Below are positions 53,979 through 62,701 of a stretch of DNA of 64,000 nucleotides, piece after piece. The position numbers were made by a program, and so were the translations under genes. Numbering within the stretch: position 1 is the first letter of the stretch; each line of letters opens with the position of its first letter. Source of the DNA: Pseudomonas taiwanensis DSM 21245 (GTDB taxonomy: Bacteria > Pseudomonadota > Gammaproteobacteria > Pseudomonadales > Pseudomonadaceae); the NCBI RefSeq assembly GCF_000425785.1, contig NZ_KE384453.1, positions 55,644 to 119,643 of the forward strand, read 5' to 3'. The notes beneath the pieces were generated by a model. That model saw only the letters and a program-made list of their open reading frames with translations. It made no database searches and had not been told where the DNA came from.

Positions 53979-54833
53979 ATGGCATTAACCGTAAACACCA
54001 ACACCACTTCGCTGGGCGTGCAGAAGAACCTGAACAAAGCTTCCGACGCTCTGAGCACCTCGATGACCCGTCTGTCTTCCGGCCTGCGTATCAACAGCGC
54101 CAAGGACGACGCCGCTGGTCAGCAGATCGCCAACAAGCTGCAGACCATGGTTACCGGTACCACCGTTGCCATCAAGAACGCCAACGACGGTAACTCGATC
54201 ACTCAGACCGCTGAAGGCGCGCTGTCGGAAATCACCAACATCCTGCAGCGTATGCGTGAGCTGGCTCTGCAGGCACGTAACGACTCCAACGGCACCACTG
54301 AACGCGCTGCTCTGAACAAAGAGTTCGCTGCCAAGTCCGACGAGATCACTCGTATCGCCACCTCCACCACCTTCGGTACCAGCAAGCAACTGCTGAACGG
54401 CACCGCTGGCACCATGGAGTTCCAGGTCGGCGCAATGACTGGTACCAGCCAGATCCTGAGCGTTTCGATGACCTCCTCGTTCGCTGCATCGACCCTGGCT
54501 GTCGGCACCGGCACCCTGGCGATCTCGGGTACTTCCGACTCCGCTGTTCACACCTCGGTTGACGCCGCCATCACCGCGATCGACGCCGCTCTGCAAACCG
54601 TTGACAACAAGAAGTCGGACCTGGGTGCTATCCAGAACCGCTTCCAGTCCACCATCAACAACCTGCAAAGCATGAACGAGAACTCGGCTGCCGCCATGGG
54701 CCGTGTTCAGGACACCGACTTCGCCGCAGAAACCGCTCAGCTGACCAAGCAGCAAACCCTGCAGCAAGCTTCGACCGCAGTTCTGGCTCAGGCCAACCAG
54801 CTGCCGTCCGCCGTACTGAAACTGCTTCAGTAA
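53979..54833 (+). CDS. fliC: Flagellin FliC
   Basis: 284 residues. The N-terminal D0/D1 part starts MALTVNTNTTSLGVQKNLNK and runs to about 140; the C-terminal D1/D0 part starts near 195 and ends LPSAVLKLLQ. The short central region (about 150-195) is rich in Ser and Thr, the probable O-glycan acceptors. The flg22-equivalent segment reads TRLSSGLRINSAKDDAAG then QQIA, with Gln where Leu is usual at position 19. Codons are strongly biased, as expected for an abundant protein. Followed by a strong terminator and flaG. Confidence 0.97.
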   Translation: MALTVNTNTTSLGVQKNLNKASDALSTSMTRLSSGLRINSAKDDAAGQQIANKLQTMVTGTTVAIKNANDGNSITQTAEGALSEITNILQRMRELALQARNDSNGTTERAALNKEFAAKSDEITRIATSTTFGTSKQLLNGTAGTMEFQVGAMTGTSQILSVSMTSSFAASTLAVGTGTLAISGTSDSAVHTSVDAAITAIDAALQTVDNKKSDLGAIQNRFQSTINNLQSMNENSAAAMGRVQDTDFAAETAQLTKQQTLQQASTAVLAQANQLPSAVLKLLQ

Positions 54834-54850
54834 TAGCGCGATGAAGTTTG

Positions 54851-54883
54851 GCGAGGGAGTGCCTGGGCACTCTCTCGCTTTTT
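54851..54883 (+). terminator. Terminator after fliC
   Basis: GCGAGGGAGTGCC, loop TGG, GCACTCTCTCGC, then five T. Some read-through to flaG is likely. Confidence 0.85.
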
Positions 54884-54903
54884 ACTTTTAGAGGTGAAGT
54901 GCG

Positions 54904-55257
54904 ATGGACATAAGCGTCAAGTCGAGCCCGTCGTATCCGGTGTCGCCGCTGGCCGGCAATACCCACAAGGATGATGCGGCCGAGAAAGCCTACGGGCAGG
55001 TTCGCAAGACATCGCAAGAAGACGCTCCCAAGAGCGAGGCCGAGTTGCATTCGGCTGTGAAGGAAATACAGGATTTTGTCCAGTCGTTGCAGCGCAACCT
55101 GGAATTTTCGGTGGATGATTCCACCGGTACGTGGGTCGTCAAGGTTGTCGCCCGCGACAGTGGCGAGGTGATTCGTCAGATCCCATCGGAAACTGCACTG
55201 GAACTGGCTCGGAGCTTGCACGACGTCAACAGTCTGCTCTTCGATGAGAAAGCCTGA
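54904..55257 (+). CDS. flaG: Flagellar protein FlaG
   Basis: 117 residues of the FlaG family. The C-terminal half LQRNLEFSVDDSTGTWVVKV and RDSGEVIRQIPSETALELAR is the conserved core; the N-terminal 50 residues are charged and probably disordered. FlaG affects filament length. GAGGTGAAG precedes the ATG. Between fliC and fliD, as in other polar-flagellated gammaproteobacteria. Confidence 0.92.
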   Translation: MDISVKSSPSYPVSPLAGNTHKDDAAEKAYGQVRKTSQEDAPKSEAELHSAVKEIQDFVQSLQRNLEFSVDDSTGTWVVKVVARDSGEVIRQIPSETALELARSLHDVNSLLFDEKA

Positions 55258-55261
55258 AGGC

Positions 55262-55277
55262 TGGCAGGTCATTTGAA
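55262..55277 (+). promoter_or_regulatory. Weak sigma-54-like motif before fliD
   Basis: TGGCAG-GTCAT-TTGAA keeps the GG part but lacks the GC of the -12 element. The fliD operon is sigma-54 dependent in P. aeruginosa; the match here is poor. Confidence 0.25.
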
Positions 55278-55340
55278 TTTTTGCACCGATACTGACGAGG
55301 CAGCTCAGCTTTTCGGCGTTAACCAGAGAAGGAGGATGTA

Positions 55341-56756
55341 ATGGCAAGTCCAATTCTACCGAGTTTGGGACTGGGTTCCGGTCTCGATACCGCGTCCATT
55401 GTGAAGGCCCTGGTTGATGCTGAGAAAACCCCCAAGCAGAGTCAGCTCGATCGTCGAACCACGGCGAACACGGCATCCATTTCGGCGGTCGGCAGCCTCA
55501 AGAGCGCGCTGACTGCCTACAAGACGGCGCTGGAAAAGCTCAACGACAGTGCCAACCCGGCGTTCCTTGGTTCCGTGGCATCGACCTCCAATGACAAGTA
55601 CGTCAAGGCCACCGCTGGCAGTTCGGCGGTCAATGGTAGCTATTCGATCCAGGTCAATCAGTTGGCAACGGCATCGCGCGTGGCCAGTCAGCGCTTTACC
55701 GATAGCAGCTCGGTGGTGTCTGCCAGCGGCGGTACGCTGACCATCACCCAGAACGGCACTAATGTCGATGTCACCATTCCTGCCAACGCCACGCTGCAGC
55801 AGGCGCGTGACGCGATCAATGCCCAGGCGACGTCGAAAGGCTTCACTGCCAACATCGTCAATGACGGAACCGGTTCGCGTCTGGTGTTGAGCTCCGACAC
55901 CATGGGTGCAGGCTCGGATATTTCCACCTCGGGCATTGCCGAGCTGACCATCGACCCCGCTACGCAGATGACCGACGCGGGTGGTGCTGGCCGCATCGGT
56001 AACCTGGCAGTGGATGCCCAGTTCACTATCGATGGCATGAGCCTCACCAGCAAGTCGAACAAGGTCGACAATGCGATCAGTGGCATGACGTTCGAACTGG
56101 TGTCCAAGACTGACGCGCTTTCTCCGGTGACCATCACCGTGGCCGCGAACACCGATGGCCTGAAGAAGTCTGTGCAGTCGTTCGTCGACGCCTATAACGC
56201 CTTGGTCACCACCATCAATACCGTGAGTGTGTCGGTCAAAGGGTCGGACGGTACCTGGACCTCTCCGGCGCTGGCGGGCGATTCGGCGATTCGCAGTATG
56301 CAGTCGGCCCTGCGCAACGAGCTGGTGGTGCCGGGTACGGGTGGCTCGGGCCAGCTGACCGTTCTCTCGCAGTTGGGGATCAACACCGTTCAGGGTACCG
56401 GCCTACTCGAGTTCGATAGCACCAAGTTCACCAAGGCGATCAATGATCAGAAGCTCGGTGGCGAGGTGCAGAACCTGTTCAATGGTGATGGTGGTCTGCT
56501 CGACCGCATGACCAAGGCGATGGAGCCGTTCTCGGCCTCCGGTGGTGTGCTGGACGAGCGCAACAAGTCGCTCGAGGCGGCCAAGAAGAGCTTGAGCCTG
56601 GAGCAGAGTTCCCTCGACGCTCGCATCAAGGATCTCGAGGCCTCGCTGACCAAGAAGTACAACACCATGGACACCTTGGTGGGTCAGCTCAACGCCCAGC
56701 GCGACAGCGTGCTTTCGATTTTCGAAGCGATGTCGGCCCAGCAGAAGAATTCCTGA
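55341..56756 (+). CDS. fliD: Filament cap protein FliD (HAP2)
   Basis: 471 residues. N-terminal LGLGSGLDTASIVKALVDAE and C-terminal LEASLTKKYNTMDTLVGQLN plus FEAM are conserved FliD blocks; the middle holds the FliD repeat domains. It forms the filament cap and in P. aeruginosa mediates mucin binding. AAGGAGG lies 6 bases before the ATG. A strong terminator follows. Confidence 0.95.
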   Translation: MASPILPSLGLGSGLDTASIVKALVDAEKTPKQSQLDRRTTANTASISAVGSLKSALTAYKTALEKLNDSANPAFLGSVASTSNDKYVKATAGSSAVNGSYSIQVNQLATASRVASQRFTDSSSVVSASGGTLTITQNGTNVDVTIPANATLQQARDAINAQATSKGFTANIVNDGTGSRLVLSSDTMGAGSDISTSGIAELTIDPATQMTDAGGAGRIGNLAVDAQFTIDGMSLTSKSNKVDNAISGMTFELVSKTDALSPVTITVAANTDGLKKSVQSFVDAYNALVTTINTVSVSVKGSDGTWTSPALAGDSAIRSMQSALRNELVVPGTGGSGQLTVLSQLGINTVQGTGLLEFDSTKFTKAINDQKLGGEVQNLFNGDGGLLDRMTKAMEPFSASGGVLDERNKSLEAAKKSLSLEQSSLDARIKDLEASLTKKYNTMDTLVGQLNAQRDSVLSIFEAMSAQQKNS

Positions 56757-56843
56757 CGCACCCGGCACTTCATGGCAAGGACCTGGCATCTTCCTTCGAG
56801 TTGTCCGGTTGATGAGGCGATGGGGTGTGGTAGAGCCGACGCC

Positions 56844-56882
56844 AAAAGCCCGACGAAGCGTGACGCTTCGTTGGGCTTTTTG
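56844..56882 (+). terminator. Terminator after fliD
   Basis: AAAAGCCCGACGAAGCG, loop TGA, CGCTTCGTTGGGCTTTT, a 17-bp stem with one G-T pair, followed by T. Confidence 0.92.
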
Positions 56883-56891
56883 TATTCTCCC

Positions 56892-56918
56892 TAAAGTTTT
56901 TTGACGCCGCGCCGATAG
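56892..56918 (+). promoter_or_regulatory. Sigma-28 (FliA) promoter of fliST
   Basis: TAAA, 15 bases, GCCGATAG, one mismatch to the consensus. It starts only 10 bases past the fliD terminator and 39 bases before the fliS ATG, so fliST is likely a separate FliA-dependent unit. Confidence 0.75.
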
Positions 56919-56956
56919 CCCGGTCATACAGCAACCCCGTGGTGACGAGGTACCCC

Positions 56957-57352
56957 ATGAATCCAATGTTAGCCCTTCGGCAATATCAAAAGATCGGCGC
57001 CCAGGCGCAGACCTCCGAGGCGAGCCCGCATCGTCTGGTGCAGATGCTGATGGAAGGCGGCCTGGACCGTATCGCTCAGGCCAGTGGTGCGATGCAGCGC
57101 AAGGACATCGCCGGCAAAGGCATCGCGATCGGCAAGGCTATCGGCATCATTGGCGGGCTGCGTGAAGGCCTGGATCGGGACAACATGACCGACGACCTCA
57201 ATCGCCTCGACAACCTGTACCTGTACATGACTCGCCGTCTGAGCGAGGCCAATATCCATAATGATCCGGCAATCCTCGACGAGGTCAGGGACTTGCTGAC
57301 CACGGTCAAGGAAGGCTGGGACGCGATCGGCGATCAGTCGACGGCACCCTGA
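56957..57352 (+). CDS. fliS: Flagellin export chaperone FliS
   Basis: 131 residues. MNPMLALRQYQKIGAQAQ and SPHRLVQMLMEGGLDRIAQA are the conserved first helices; DDLNRLDNLYLYMTRRLSEA is the third. FliS holds flagellin unfolded until export. ATG 56957 has GAGGT upstream; an in-frame GTG at 56939 lies in the ribosome binding region. Confidence 0.94.
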   Translation: MNPMLALRQYQKIGAQAQTSEASPHRLVQMLMEGGLDRIAQASGAMQRKDIAGKGIAIGKAIGIIGGLREGLDRDNMTDDLNRLDNLYLYMTRRLSEANIHNDPAILDEVRDLLTTVKEGWDAIGDQSTAP

Positions 57353-57365
57353 GCCGGGAGGTTGT

Positions 57366-57662
57366 ATGAGCGAGGTGATCGAACGTATCGAGCGAACCCG
57401 CGATGCATTGCAGGCAGCTTTGGCCAGCCGTGACTGGAATGTGGTCAGCGAGCTCGACCTTGAGTGCCGTATTTGTGTCGAGGATGTGCTGGCCGAGGCG
57501 CTCAGCAATGAGGCAGCGGTACGTTCGAGCCTGGAAAGTCTGCTGGGCGTTTATCAGCAGCTAATCGAGGTTGCAAGTGGCGAGCGTCAATCAATAGTCG
57601 ACGAGATGACGCAAATCCGTCAGGCGAAAAGTGCCGCCAAGGTATACCATCTGTTCAGTTGA
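57366..57662 (+). CDS. fliT: FliT-like flagellar export chaperone
   Basis: 98 helical residues in the FliT position directly after fliS. IERIERTRDALQAALASRDW and ELDLECRICVEDVLAEAL match the pseudomonad FliT-like protein. FliT escorts FliD in enterobacteria; sequence conservation to those is low, so the assignment leans on size, fold and place. GGGAGG precedes the ATG. Confidence 0.75.
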   Translation: MSEVIERIERTRDALQAALASRDWNVVSELDLECRICVEDVLAEALSNEAAVRSSLESLLGVYQQLIEVASGERQSIVDEMTQIRQAKSAAKVYHLFS

Positions 57663-57696
57663 CCACAGATGTGCAAAAAAGCCGTGCGCCATTAAT

Positions 57697-57725
57697 TTGA
57701 CTACGTGCTGTTTTTTGACTTTACT
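57697..57725 (+). promoter_or_regulatory. Possible sigma-70 promoter of fleQ
   Basis: TTGACT (57697-57702), 17 bases, TTTACT (57720-57725). The -35 matches 5 of 6 and the -10 only 4 of 6. fleQ is sigma-70 dependent in pseudomonads. Confidence 0.4.
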
Positions 57726-57828
57726 AGTGGCTGTTTTCGAATTTCAGACGTCCGAACACTGACCATTCAGTCGGAATGATCTCGAGCACGCCTAAGGGCG
57801 CCGATATGACTAGGGAAGTTGCTATTGC

Positions 57829-59304
57829 ATGTGGCGTGAAACCAAAATTCTCCTGATCGATGACGACAGCGAGCGCCGCCGCGATCTGGCGGTGGTTCTG
57901 AACTTCCTCGGCGAAGAAAACCTCCCATGTTCCAGCCAGGACTGGCAGCGGGTGGTCGAGCCATTGTCGTCGAGTCGCGAAGTACTGTGCGTGCTGATCG
58001 GTACTGTAAAAGCTCCTGGTGGAGTGCTCGGGCTCCTTAAGACCGTGGCAGGTTGGGATGAGTTCCTTCCTGTTTTGCTTTTAGGTGAAATTTCTTCCGC
58101 GGAGTTCCCGGAAGACCTGCGCCGTCGAGTCCTGTCCAACCTGGAAATGCCGCCAAGCTACAGTCAGTTGCTCGATTCCCTGCACCGTGCCCAGGTCTAT
58201 CGCGAGATGTACGACCAGGCGCGCGAGCGTGGTCGGCAGCGTGAGCCGAACCTGTTCCGCAGCCTGGTGGGTACCAGCCGGGCGATCCAGCATGTGCGGC
58301 AGATGATGCAGCAGGTGGCTGACACCGATGCCAGCGTGCTGATCCTGGGTGAGTCCGGCACCGGCAAGGAAGTGGTGGCGCGCAACCTGCACTACCACTC
58401 CAAGCGTCGCGAAGCGCCTTTCGTGCCGGTCAACTGCGGCGCGATCCCAGCCGAGCTGCTCGAAAGCGAGCTATTCGGCCACGAGAAGGGCGCCTTCACT
58501 GGGGCCATCACCAGCCGCGCCGGGCGCTTCGAGCTCGCCAATGGTGGTACGTTGTTCCTCGACGAAATCGGTGACATGCCGTTGCCGATGCAGGTCAAGC
58601 TGCTGCGCGTGCTGCAGGAACGTACCTTCGAACGCGTTGGCAGCAACAAGACCCAGAGCATCGATGTACGCATCATCGCGGCAACCCACAAGAACCTCGA
58701 GACCATGATCGAGGACGGGACCTTCCGCGAGGACCTGTACTACCGACTCAATGTATTCCCCATCGAAATGGCGCCGCTGCGTGAGCGTGTGGAAGACATC
58801 CCGCTGCTGATGAACGAGCTGATTTCGCGCATGGAGCACGAAAAGCGTGGCTCGATCCGCTTCAACTCGGCCTCGATCATGTCGCTGTGCCGTCACGGCT
58901 GGCCGGGTAACGTCCGCGAACTGGCCAACTTGGTCGAGCGCATGGCGATCATGCATCCGTACGGGGTGATTGGCGTCTCGGAGTTGCCGAAGAAGTTCCG
59001 TTACGTCGACGATGAAGACGAGCAGTTGGTCGACAGCTTGCGCGGCGACCTCGAAGAGCGCGTCGCCATCAATGGCCATACGCCGAACTTCGCCAACCAT
59101 GCCATGTTGCCGCCTGAAGGGCTGGATCTGAAGGACTACCTGGGTAGCCTCGAACAAGGGCTTATCCAGCAGGCATTGGACGATGCCAACGGTATCGTTG
59201 CGCGAGCGGCTGAACGTTTGCGTATTCGTCGGACCACCTTGGTGGAGAAGATGCGCAAGTACGGCATGAGTCGCCAGGGGGGCGAGGATCAGGCTGAGGA
59301 TTGA
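57829..59304 (+). CDS. fleQ: Flagellar master regulator FleQ (NtrC-type)
   Basis: 491 residues. The N-terminal REC-like domain (1-120) lacks the phospho-acceptor Asp, as in known FleQ. The AAA+ domain (about 140-380) has Walker A GESGTGKE, the sigma-54 contact GAFTGA, and Walker B LFLDEIGD. The C-terminal Fis-type helix-turn-helix includes IVARAAERLRIRRTTLVEKM. FleQ binds c-di-GMP and switches between flagellar activation and exopolysaccharide control. Directly followed by an unusual repeat hairpin. Confidence 0.96.
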   Translation: MWRETKILLIDDDSERRRDLAVVLNFLGEENLPCSSQDWQRVVEPLSSSREVLCVLIGTVKAPGGVLGLLKTVAGWDEFLPVLLLGEISSAEFPEDLRRRVLSNLEMPPSYSQLLDSLHRAQVYREMYDQARERGRQREPNLFRSLVGTSRAIQHVRQMMQQVADTDASVLILGESGTGKEVVARNLHYHSKRREAPFVPVNCGAIPAELLESELFGHEKGAFTGAITSRAGRFELANGGTLFLDEIGDMPLPMQVKLLRVLQERTFERVGSNKTQSIDVRIIAATHKNLETMIEDGTFREDLYYRLNVFPIEMAPLRERVEDIPLLMNELISRMEHEKRGSIRFNSASIMSLCRHGWPGNVRELANLVERMAIMHPYGVIGVSELPKKFRYVDDEDEQLVDSLRGDLEERVAINGHTPNFANHAMLPPEGLDLKDYLGSLEQGLIQQALDDANGIVARAAERLRIRRTTLVEKMRKYGMSRQGGEDQAED

Positions 59305-59309
59305 TTGGG

Positions 59310-59353
59310 GTAAGGCTTGCGTAAGGCTGGCGTAAGCCTTGCGTAAGCCTTGC
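59310..59353 (+). repeat. Four 11-bp tandem repeats forming a 19-bp hairpin after fleQ
   Basis: Units GTAAGGCTTGC, GTAAGGCTGGC, GTAAGCCTTGC and GTAAGCCTTGC follow one another from 59310. Units 1-2 are inverted relative to units 3-4 at the variable bases, so the block folds into a stem of 19 pairs (59310-59328 with 59335-59353), with three G-T wobbles and a 6-base loop. It starts 6 bases after the fleQ stop. No T run follows, so it is not a classical terminator. Confidence 0.8.
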
Positions 59354-59373
59354 GCTGTGCGGTGTGGCGAACA

Positions 59374-59465
59374 TCGAGCGCCGCCCGCGCGGCGCATCGC
59401 GAGCAAGGCTCGCTCCTACGTCTGTTTCGGGCCAGTAACGTCAGTGACAGGCGCGCGCGACCGCC
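59374..59465. repeat. REP-like 92-bp repeat, copy 2
   Basis: Second copy of the sequence at 20061-20152. It begins GCGCCGCCCGCGCGGCGC and includes the stem GCGAGC-AAG-GCTCGC. The remaining bases 59466-59582 have no gene or recognised site. Confidence 0.8.
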
Positions 59466-59582
59466 TTGTTCGTGGGGCTCGCTATCGCGCAGACATAGTT
59501 GGCCTGAAACAACGTGCGTGTCTTGCTCGTGATGCGCCGCACCGCAAATCCCAAGGGCGTACACTGCACAAACCCCCATCTC

Positions 59583-59598
59583 CGGCACGGCTATTGCT
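59583..59598 (+). promoter_or_regulatory. Sigma-54 promoter of fleSR
   Basis: CGGCAC-GGCTA-TTGCT, one change from the consensus with the correct spacing, 53 bases before the fleS ATG. fleSR is FleQ/sigma-54 dependent in pseudomonads. Confidence 0.8.
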
Positions 59599-59651
59599 AC
59601 ACCGCTGGCACCATACCGTTTTTATGACGGTCAGCCACGCGAGAGAGCACG

Positions 59652-60869
59652 ATGCCCCAGGCCGCCCACTTTTCCCGAACCCCGAATCCGCAAGGGGGTG
59701 CCTCGGTCGAACAGGAGAGTCGACAGGGGCTTGAGCAGGCCTTCGCTCTGTTCAATCAGGTATCCACTCAGCTCAACGAGTCCTACAACATGCTCGAGGC
59801 GCGCGTCAGCGAGCTGCGTGGCGAGTTGGCGGTCGTCAGTGCGCAGCGCATGGATGAGCTGGGAGAGAAGGAACGCTTGGCCAATCGTTTGCAGAATCTG
59901 CTGGACTTGCTGCCGGGCGGGATCATCGTGATCGATGGGCAGGGGCTGGTGAGCGAGGCCAATCCGGCCGCGTGCGACCTGTTGGGTGAGCCGCTGGTGG
60001 GACAATTGTGGCGCGAAGTGATCGCTCGCAGTTTCGCCCCGCGCAAGGATGACGGCCACGAGGTGTCCCTGCGCGATGGGCGGCGCTTGTCCATCGCCAC
60101 GCGCTCGCTGGACGCTGAGCCCGGTCAGTTGGTACTGCTCAATGACCTGACCGAAACTCGGCGCCTGCAGGACCAGTTGGCCCGTCACGAGCGCCTGTCG
60201 TCCCTCGGGCGCATGGTCGCTTCTCTGGCTCATCAGATTCGTACGCCGTTGTCGGCGGCCATGCTCTACGCCAGTCATTTGGCGGACGATAGCCAAACCC
60301 TTGCGCCGCAGACGCGGCATCGCTTCGCCAGCAATCTCAAGGAGCGCTTGCACGAACTGGAGCACCAGGTGCGCGACATGCTGGTGTTTGCCCGTGGCGA
60401 GTTGCCGTTGGGGGATCGCATCACGCCCAAGGGGTTGTTCCAGGCGCTGCAGCAGGCGGCGCAGTCGCATGTCCAGGGGCATGCCGTGCGTTGGCAGTGT
60501 GACAGTCATCTGGGGGAGTTGCTGTGCAATCGCGACACCTTGGTCGGCGCGTTGCTCAACCTTCTTGAAAATGCCTTGCAGGCCAGTGGTGGCCAGGCTC
60601 GGATCAAGGTGCACCTGTATCGGCGAGAGCAGGTGCTGCACCTGTGTGTCAGCGATGCCGGCTGCGGTATCGCGGCTGATGTGCTCGAACGTCTGGGTGA
60701 GCCGTTCGTGACCACCAAGGCCACTGGTACCGGGCTGGGCCTGGCGGTGGTAAAGGCGGTCGTGCGTGCGCACCAAGGGCGCGTGTGCCTGCGTTCGAAA
60801 GTGGGGCGAGGCACCTGTGTCAGGGTAGAGCTGCCATTGATCGATGGGCAGCCAGTGGAGGTCATGTAA
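59652..60869 (+). CDS. fleS: Flagellar sensor histidine kinase FleS
   Basis: 405 residues, no membrane segment. A coiled-coil region (about 25-75) and a PAS domain (about 80-175, LDLLPGGIIVIDGQGLVSEA) precede the kinase core with the phospho-acceptor His in ASLAHQIRTPLSAA. The ATPase domain has a GTGLGLAVVKAVVRAH G box. It phosphorylates FleR. Overlaps fleR by one base. Confidence 0.95.
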   Translation: MPQAAHFSRTPNPQGGASVEQESRQGLEQAFALFNQVSTQLNESYNMLEARVSELRGELAVVSAQRMDELGEKERLANRLQNLLDLLPGGIIVIDGQGLVSEANPAACDLLGEPLVGQLWREVIARSFAPRKDDGHEVSLRDGRRLSIATRSLDAEPGQLVLLNDLTETRRLQDQLARHERLSSLGRMVASLAHQIRTPLSAAMLYASHLADDSQTLAPQTRHRFASNLKERLHELEHQVRDMLVFARGELPLGDRITPKGLFQALQQAAQSHVQGHAVRWQCDSHLGELLCNRDTLVGALLNLLENALQASGGQARIKVHLYRREQVLHLCVSDAGCGIAADVLERLGEPFVTTKATGTGLGLAVVKAVVRAHQGRVCLRSKVGRGTCVRVELPLIDGQPVEVM

Positions 60870-62245
60870 TGCAGATCAAGGTGCTGCTGGTCGAGGATGA
60901 CCGCGTGTTGCGCCAGGCGCTGGGCGACACCCTGGAAATCGGCGGCTATGGCTACCGCGCGGTCGGTAGTGCCGAAGAGGCGCTCGAAGCGGCAAGCGGC
61001 GAGGCGTTCAGCCTGGTGGTCAGTGATGTGAACATGCCGGGCATGGACGGTCACCAACTCTTGGCGCAGTTGCGCCGTCATCACCCCCATTTGCCGGTGC
61101 TGCTGATGACCGCTCATGCTGCGGTGGAGCGCGCCGTCGATGCGATGCGCCAGGGCGCTGTCGATTACCTGGTCAAGCCGTTCGAGCCCAAGGCGTTGCT
61201 AAGCCTGGTGGAGCGCCATGCCGCAGGGCGGGTGGGGCCGGCTGACGAAGACGGGCCAGTGGCTTGCGAGCCGGCCAGCCGGCAATTGCTGGAGTTGGCG
61301 GCGCGGGTTGCGCGCAGCGACTCCACGGTGTTGATCTCGGGTGAGTCGGGCACCGGCAAGGAAGTGCTGGCGCGTTACATTCACCAGCAGTCGTTGCGTG
61401 CGGCGCAGCCATTCGTGGCAATCAATTGCGCGGCCATTCCGGACAACATGCTCGAAGCGACCTTGTTCGGTCACGAGAAAGGCGCTTTCACCGGTGCGAT
61501 CGCCGCCCAGGAGGGTAAGTTCGAGCAGGCCAACGGCGGCACCTTGCTGCTCGATGAGATTTCCGAGATGCCGCTGGGGTTGCAAGCCAAGTTGCTGCGC
61601 GTGCTGCAAGAGCGCGAGGTGGAGCGGGTAGGTGGGCGCAAGCCGGTCACGCTGGATATTCGGGTACTGGCCACTACCAACCGTGATCTGGCGGGTGAAG
61701 TGTCGGCGGGGCGATTCCGCGAGGACCTTTACTACCGTCTTTCGGTATTCCCCTTGGCGTGGCAGCCGCTGCGCGAACGCAGTGGCGATATCCTGCCGCT
61801 GGCCGAGCGTCTGCTGGCGCGCCATGTGGCGAAGATGAAGCATGCGCCGGTGCGGCTGTCCGCCGATGCGCGGGCTTGCCTGCAGGGTTATGCCTGGCCC
61901 GGCAACGTCCGAGAGTTGGACAATGCGCTGCAGCGGGCTTTGATCCTGCAGCAAGGCGGGGTCATCGAGGCGGCGGATTTCTGCCTGGCTGGCGCCATAC
62001 CCTTGGCGACTTCGGGCGGTGCCATTACTGCGCCATTATCTGAAGATTTGACGGTCGAGGGCTCTGGGTTGGGTGATGACATGCGTCGTCACGAATTCCA
62101 GATGATCATCGACACCCTGCGCGCCGAACGTGGGCGCCGCAAGGAAGCTGCCGAGCGGCTGGGGATCAGCCCACGCACCTTGCGCTACAAGCTGGCGCAG
62201 ATGCGGGATGCCGGGCTCGATGTAGAAGCCAGTCTGTACGGTTGA
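60869..62245 (+). CDS. fleR: Flagellar response regulator FleR (NtrC-type)
   Basis: 458 residues. The receiver domain (1-115) has the phospho-acceptor Asp in VVSDVNMPGMDGH; the AAA+ domain has Walker A GESGTGKE and GAFTGA; the C-terminal Fis helix-turn-helix is RRKEAAERLGISPRTLRYKL. FleR with sigma-54 activates flgBCDE, flgFGHIJKL and other later genes in pseudomonads. The ATG at 60869 shares its A with the fleS stop TAA. Confidence 0.95.
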   Translation: MQIKVLLVEDDRVLRQALGDTLEIGGYGYRAVGSAEEALEAASGEAFSLVVSDVNMPGMDGHQLLAQLRRHHPHLPVLLMTAHAAVERAVDAMRQGAVDYLVKPFEPKALLSLVERHAAGRVGPADEDGPVACEPASRQLLELAARVARSDSTVLISGESGTGKEVLARYIHQQSLRAAQPFVAINCAAIPDNMLEATLFGHEKGAFTGAIAAQEGKFEQANGGTLLLDEISEMPLGLQAKLLRVLQEREVERVGGRKPVTLDIRVLATTNRDLAGEVSAGRFREDLYYRLSVFPLAWQPLRERSGDILPLAERLLARHVAKMKHAPVRLSADARACLQGYAWPGNVRELDNALQRALILQQGGVIEAADFCLAGAIPLATSGGAITAPLSEDLTVEGSGLGDDMRRHEFQMIIDTLRAERGRRKEAAERLGISPRTLRYKLAQMRDAGLDVEASLYG

Positions 62246-62276
62246 AAACCACGAATTAGCAGGATGGTGTGCGGGC

Positions 62277-62292
62277 TGGCACTCTTGTTGCT
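62277..62292 (+). promoter_or_regulatory. Sigma-54 promoter of the fliE operon
   Basis: TGGCAC-TCTTG-TTGCT, a full consensus match, 60 bases before the fliE ATG. Confidence 0.9.
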
Positions 62293-62352
62293 AGCTCCAG
62301 GCTATCCGCTGCATCAGTGTCAAAAAAATGCGGCCGCCGGAGAGAGAAGTCC

Positions 62353-62685
62353 ATGAGCCAAGGTGTTGAATTCAATCGTCTGATGTTGGACATGCGTGCC
62401 ATGCAGGCCGAAGCCATGTCCGCGCCCAAGGCGTCGGTCGCCGCAGAGCTGGCGCCAGGCCAAAGCAGCTTCGCCGACATGCTCGGCCAGGCCATCAACA
62501 AGGTGCATGAGACCCAGCAGGCGTCCACCCAGCTGGCCAATGCCTTCGAGATCGGCAAGAGCGGCGTCGACCTGACCGACGTGATGATTGCTTCGCAGAA
62601 AGCCTCGGTGTCCTTCCAGGCCCTGACGCAGGTACGTAACAAGCTGGTTCAGTCGTACCAGGACATCATGCAGATGCCAGTTTAA
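62353..62685 (+). CDS. fliE: Flagellar hook-basal body protein FliE
   Basis: 110 residues. FADMLGQAINKVHETQQAST and the C-terminal LTDVMIASQKASVSFQALTQ with VRNKLVQSYQDIMQMPV form the conserved FliE helices. FliE joins the MS ring to the rod. ATG 62353 is chosen; an in-frame start at 62269 would lie inside the sigma-54 promoter. Confidence 0.95.
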   Translation: MSQGVEFNRLMLDMRAMQAEAMSAPKASVAAELAPGQSSFADMLGQAINKVHETQQASTQLANAFEIGKSGVDLTDVMIASQKASVSFQALTQVRNKLVQSYQDIMQMPV

Positions 62686-62701
62686 GGACGGAAGTTAAGT
62701 C

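Noticed and set aside
59305..59370. CRISPR-like array after fleQ
   Set aside because: The repeats are 11 bases, directly abutting and without spacers; they form a hairpin rather than an array.
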